A stretch of DNA of 36,265 nt from Bacteroidales bacterium (GTDB taxonomy: Bacteria; Bacteroidota; Bacteroidia; Bacteroidales; Bacteroidaceae): contig JAUNIC010000006.1 of assembly GCA_030523615.1 (NCBI GenBank), positions 1,228-37,492 on the forward strand, read 5' to 3'. The position numbers and the translations under genes were made by a program. This document shows, piece by piece, positions 32,535 through 36,265 of the stretch (position 1 is its first letter; each line of letters opens with the position of its first letter). The notes under the pieces were generated by a model. That model searched no databases, was not told where the DNA came from, and worked only from the letters and a program-made list of their open reading frames with translations.

Positions 32535-32606
32535 GCCTCATGTCGGACTCGAACCAACGACCCCGAGATTACAAATCACGTGCTCTACCAACTGAGCTAA
32601 TGAGGC
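32535..32606 (-). tRNA. tRNA-Thr (anticodon TGT)
   Basis: A full cloverleaf is visible on the minus strand: acceptor GCCTCAT/ATGAGGC, D stem GCTC/GAGC, anticodon loop TTTGTAA, T arm with TTCGAGT. The anticodon stem CGTGA/TCTCG has one T-T mismatch. CCA is not encoded. It starts 4 nt after the SRP RNA. Confidence 0.93.
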
Positions 32607-32610
32607 GGGT

Positions 32611-32706
32611 GGGAAAGCTGACTACATCGCGTCGCTACAACCAACTACCCTTGCTGCGGTCAAGCCCTGGGGGATTCGAAGGGAGCTGACCGTGTAGCAC
32701 TTTCCC
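32611..32706 (-). ncRNA. ffs: Small SRP RNA (4.5S type)
   Basis: The minus strand folds end to end: GGGAAAG with CTTTCCC, then inner pairs, up to the apical part CCCAGGG-CTTG-ACC followed by GCAGCAAGGG. The CAGG and GCAGCAAGG blocks are the conserved Ffh-binding internal loops of bacterial SRP RNA, and the length of 96 nt fits. It would guide Ffh in membrane-protein targeting. Transcribed from the promoter at 32793-32786 together with tRNA-Thr. Confidence 0.85.
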
Positions 32707-32785
32707 ATGTTTGAAATATCACTCCGCTTATTTCTGCGCTTTGGCTTGCAGAGCGCTGCGATCGCTTTATTTCATTTAGCGGGTG

Positions 32786-32793
32786 CAAATTTA
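32786..32793 (-). promoter_or_regulatory. Promoter -7 box of the SRP RNA-tRNA unit
   Basis: TAAATTTG followed by CACCC on the minus strand, about 80 nt upstream of the SRP RNA. The stretch 32794-32932 shows nothing else. Confidence 0.6.
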
Positions 32794-32932
32794 GAGAAAA
32801 AAAATGAAACGAACAAACTTCGCGGATGGTTTTTGCGAAAAAAATGGTGTTTGGGGGGTATTGGAGTATGTGTTTGCGCTTTTTATCTTGCAAAACGGTT
32901 TTGAGAGTTGACGAGTTCGTTCGTGAACGAGT

Positions 32933-32955
32933 AAGCCTGTTTTGAGAGCGGGCTT
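32933..32955 (-). terminator. Weak hairpin downstream of the secreted-protein gene
   Basis: AAGCC/GGCTT with a G-C extension, 30 nt past the stop at 32985. No clear T-run. Confidence 0.3.
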
Positions 32956-32984
32956 GGACGTCTGGGACGTCGTCGGAAAATGTT

Positions 32985-34457
32985 TTAACGCAGGCGAAGG
33001 ACGCCGTTGTCGATGTAGATGCCGCGCGAAGGAGGGGGCATGAGGGGGCGTCCGCTGAGGTCGAAGAGCGAAGATGACGCGTCGGAAATCTGGAACGATA
33101 GAATGCTGGCGGAAGCGTCCTCGACGATAATGTCTACGTAGGCGGTAGGGGGAATGTCGGCTATGGCGCCGTCTTCGTTATCGATGGGCATCCAATCGAG
33201 GCACGAGGCGGAAATGGTGGTACGGCCTGGAGCGTGGAGGAACACTACCCCACTCTGCACGGACGCGACACTCTCGTTGGACGATTCCCACATCAGGCGG
33301 CGGCTGGTGACGCCGGAGGGATGAAACTCGGGCTTGAGAAGCAGCGTGTCCTGCTGGGTGAGTTCAACGGTCAGCGGCTGTCCATAAGTGGCCGACGAAT
33401 GCAGGAGTTCGAGGCTCTGGCACAGGACGGGCTACAGCTGGCGCGTGCGTTTATAAATATAAGGCAGGGGCAGCGAGGTGCTGGTGTAGTTCCAAAAGCG
33501 CGCATAGCTCTCGGCGGGGGCGTTGTAGCGAAGGGTGCCATACTTCGAGTGGGTGGAAGCAATCGTGGCGCCGCTATAGCCGAGCGTGATGCCCCAGGTG
33601 TCCACTCCGGCGTCCCAGGCGAGCGACTGTGCTGCAGTGGCGCCGAGCTTGCGGCCGTATTGGTCGGTAAGCGTCCAATGGCCGTCGGCGGTGGCGCCGA
33701 GGGTGAAGAACTCGACGAAGGGTTCAACGACGTTGGACGTTGACGAAAGACCGATGGCGTCGAGATAACGGTTCTTCTCCATGCCGTCAATGTCGCCGGC
33801 TGCGTCACCGCTTCGGTAGAGCATGATGACGTCGCCATCGGCGAGCGTGCCCTTGGCCTCCATCTTCTCGAACACCCAACCGAGGGGCGATTCCGTGCCG
33901 ACTGCAGCCGCGGGCGTGTAGTCGATGGTCACGGCGTCGAGGTAGACGCTGCCTTCGGGTGTGCCGGCTTTAAGGGTAATCGCCACTTCGCCAGCGTCGC
34001 CCACAACCGCGCGCGAAGTCATGGTCTTCGTGATTTCAGCGTACGTCTGGAGGTCCTTGCTGAGCCAATGGCCGAACCACTCAGGATCGTCGAAAGGAAG
34101 AGCGCGCATGCTGAAGAGTTCGTCGTCACCGGCGCTAACCACCAGCCCTGCCGTGCCGCTGGAGTTGTTGCTGCACATGGCGAGCGTAACGCTATTGATG
34201 GTGCAGCCCTCCCAACCTTCGAGCCAGAGCGTCGCCTGCTTGTTACGCGGAATCTGGTTGTAGCGATTACCGCGCGTGGCGCCGAATTCATTTTCGAACA
34301 TGGCGTAGGCCCCCACAGGGCGCATGCCGTGGGCAGCGAGCACGAAGTCGCCGGCATCGGCGTTGTACTCGACGATGCGATAGGTGATGGTCTCGGCGTG
34401 GAGATTGAAGGCGCCGAAGCACGTGGCAAAAAGGGAGAGGATGAAGGTGCGAATCAT
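32985..34457 (-). pseudogene. Secreted protein with C-terminal tail, in-frame TAG
   Basis: Starts with a signal peptide (MIRTFILSLFATCFGAFNLHAE) trimmed here to its pattern; the ATG at 34457 is set by it. The body holds beta-rich adhesin-like sequence. TAG at 33434-33432 stops the frame after RTRQL, but the same frame continues for 149 codons: a Big-like stretch (VASVQSGVVFL) and a typical Prevotella tail (SGRPLMPPPSRGIYIDNG). A CAG-to-TAG change would explain it. The tail suggests export and surface sorting, possibly by type IX secretion. Function unknown. Confidence 0.7.
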
Positions 34458-34479
34458 AGCAAATAATATAAGGAAGGAA

Positions 34480-34530
34480 TTACAGCCAGAGTGCATCGGC
34501 AACAAACCGAGGACGGCACTCTGGCTGTAA
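34480..34530 (-). terminator. Terminator between the two secreted-protein genes
   Basis: A perfect 15-bp stem pairs 34480-34494 with 34516-34530 (TTACAGCCAGAGTGC) around a 21-nt loop. It lies after the stop of the upstream gene (34570) and just before the ATG at 34457. Confidence 0.75.
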
Positions 34531-34569
34531 GGTTTCAAGTTAGGGCGCCTCAACGGAGGCACCGACTAA

Positions 34570-36075
34570 TTAGCGCAGACGAAGGCCTGCGGTGGTGTAG
34601 TTGCGACCGTTCTTGCGGATGGTGATGCGACCATTGTTGAGGGTCTTTCCATCACGGGGTGCAGAGGGAGCGATGACGGTGTTGACGCCGTCAAGAAGTT
34701 CTTCGTCGCCAGCGGGACAACCTACGAAGGTGCCCTTCACGGTAGAACCGTTGTAGCTCTTGGCGTCGACGGTAACCTTCACGCCTGCAGGATCTTCAGC
34801 CACGGTCACGGTACCGCTCATAAGGTAGTAGGCAGCGCCGTAACCCCAGAAACCGAACTCCTCATCGTACTCAAAGTCGGCAGCTACGAACGAAGGATAG
34901 TCGTAGTTGTAGTCGCCACCAGGTGAAGCCTCGATGGTGCCCTCTTCGTAGGAGTCGCTGATCTCGTAAGTGCCTACGGGAATCATCGTCACGGGCACGG
35001 CCTCAGCAAACGCGGTGAGCTCCATTTCGTAATCCTCGCTCATGAAATACATGTCGACGTAGGGGAAACCGAGGAAGCTGTAGTCTTCGTACTCCACAGC
35101 GTCGAAGGTAATGTCGAGCGAGGTCTTTTCGGTGGGTTCGTAAGTGTAGTCGAGTTCGTCTTCGTCGCCACCTTCGCCACCGCCTTCAATATCGGGATTT
35201 TCTTCGAAATAGACCTGTACGACGTAGCAGCGCAACTGCTTGACGCAGGAGATGGTAACGCTCTTGCTGTCGACGTCGAGAATGGCGAGTACGGGTGTAG
35301 CTTCAACGGCATCTTCGGAGGCGTCGACGTACATGATGTCGCCGTGGTCGCAGCTGGCCTCGAAGCCCTGCTTCACGTAGCCGGTGATGGCGATGGCCTT
35401 GATGGGCTGAGCCGCGGTGAAGGTAATCTGCTGTCCGGCGTTGCAACCGAAGTACTGGTCGGCCTGTCCGCCGATGGTGGTGCTGACTTTGATGTTGTTC
35501 TGCACGAAGCTATAGGGAGCATTGCTGCCTACCTCGCCAGTGGGCCAGATAACGGTGGGTTCGGAGTATTCGTAGTCGGGATCGAGCTCGCTGTCGCCCT
35601 CGTCGCCGCCGCCGGGATTCACTTCGCCACCGTCGCCGGTGCCTGCCTCATCGCAGGTAACGGTGACCTTGCTCACGTAAACCGACTTGTCGGCAATGGT
35701 CATGTGGATGGTGAGGTTGCCGCTTGCAGCAGCACCGGAGAAGGTCTTTTCGACGTTGGCCTCCTTGCCGAGGGTCTCGGTGCCCCATGCGTTGCCAGCC
35801 ACGCTGACGCCGATGGTGTTGAGGTCGGCAATGTTGGAGCTGCAGGTCACAACGACCTTCGTCACACCCTTCACACCAGCGAGGGTGAGGGTGGCTTCGG
35901 GAGTGGCCTTGTTGAACTGAGTGCCACGCATGGAACCGCTGGTTTCGTAGCCAAAGGGCTGTACGTCGCAAGTCCAAGGCTGGGGTACTGCGGAAGAGAA
36001 GTCATAGACGACTTAGTCGGCGAATGCAGCAATGCTGCAGAGCGCCATGATGAAGAGAGTAAAAATCTGTTTCAT
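34570..36075 (-). pseudogene. Secreted acidic surface protein, stop codon after signal peptide
   Basis: The ATG at 36075 opens a signal peptide ending AAFAD, and TAA at 36015-36013 follows at codon 21. The same frame continues (VVYDFSSAVPQPW) for about 480 residues to 34570: beta-sandwich-like segments, two Gly/Glu/Asp linkers (GDGGEVNPGGGDEGD, EGGGEGGDEDE) and an end like Prevotella sorting tails (NGRITIRKNGRNYT). It would be a cell-surface protein; function unknown. As read, only a 20-residue peptide is made unless an internal start such as 35931 is used, which would lack the signal. Confidence 0.7.
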
Positions 36076-36104
36076 AAGCCTATTGTTTTAAGGAATAATG
36101 AGTG

Positions 36105-36209
36105 CAAAATTACGCAATAATCTCGAAACTCGAAAGCGGAAAGGCAAAAAAATTGCTCATGCCTTGGAATTTCGGCAAAAAATGAGTAATTTTGCGCAAA
36201 ATAAGGCAT
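36105..36209. promoter_or_regulatory. Divergent promoter region with palindrome
   Basis: Minus-strand -7 box TAATTTTG at 36112-36105 serves the secreted-protein gene. Plus-strand TAATTTTG at 36187-36194 points to a gene beyond the window. It overlaps the perfect palindrome TTTTGCGCAAAA (36190-36201), and ATGCCTT (36159-36165) with AAGGCAT (36203-36209) form an outer inverted repeat. Both could be operator sites. Confidence 0.5.
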
Positions 36210-36265
36210 AGAAGTCCCTTGAGAGCGATAGTTTTCTGCCAAAGAAACAGTTGACGCGCTCAAAG

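Noticed and set aside
32985..36075. Genetic-code reassignment of TAG or TAA
   Set aside because: Both codons end many intact genes in the window, and the two stops differ, so separate mutations are simpler.

Overview
The window looks like chromosomal DNA of a Bacteroidales bacterium, most likely a Prevotella relative. The basis is the Bacteroidetes promoter form (TAnnTTTG about 20 nt after a TTG/TTTG) before many genes, almost no Shine-Dalgarno sites, two secreted proteins ending in Prevotella-like C-terminal tails, and protein families typical of the group (DUF4143 ATPase, GH84, NagX-like, DUF1294). No database search was possible; all family calls are from motif reading.

Layout. 1-1668: an AAA/DUF4143 ATPase bracketed by degenerate CRISPR-like repeats. 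1669-5227: an operon of two related unknown small proteins and a PIF1-like helicase. 5228-7090: converging ferritin and QueD-like genes behind a terminator. 7091-9768: a repeat-rich leader, then an SGNH hydrolase-thioredoxin fusion and a lipoprotein flavodoxin. 9842-13522: a GlcNAc-type cluster (frameshifted GH84, small unknown protein, NagX-like membrane protein). 13568-14909: winged helix plus EamA transporter.

15400-22500 is the most interesting part. A HelD-like helicase (+, frameshifted) converges on an operon (-) of an XRE regulator, a PD-(D/E)XK/DUF2075 nuclease-helicase and an EVE/PUA-like protein. Each helicase gene is preceded, on its own strand, by one copy of a roughly 150-165 nt structured element. 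The two copies differ in sequence but keep the same three stems, one pseudoknotted, with compensatory changes. This is the best candidate for an undescribed RNA or RNA-linked defence system.

22600-28506: unknown protein, MutT, a RAYT-like transposase with a SLOG-like tail, Vsr, a deoxyribosyltransferase-like protein, a mosaic of gene fragments (RecQ, SDR, DnaQ, EamA), a HAD phosphatase, a REP-like palindrome, DUF1294 and a monooxygenase. 28673-29376: a second unrelated pseudoknotted leader RNA before a 110-aa unknown protein. 29495-32233: agmatine deiminase-like and unknown genes. 32493-32793: SRP RNA and tRNA-Thr in one transcript. 32985-36112: two secreted-protein genes, each with an in-frame stop. 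Several genes are broken by small lesions, so either real decay or assembly error must be considered.
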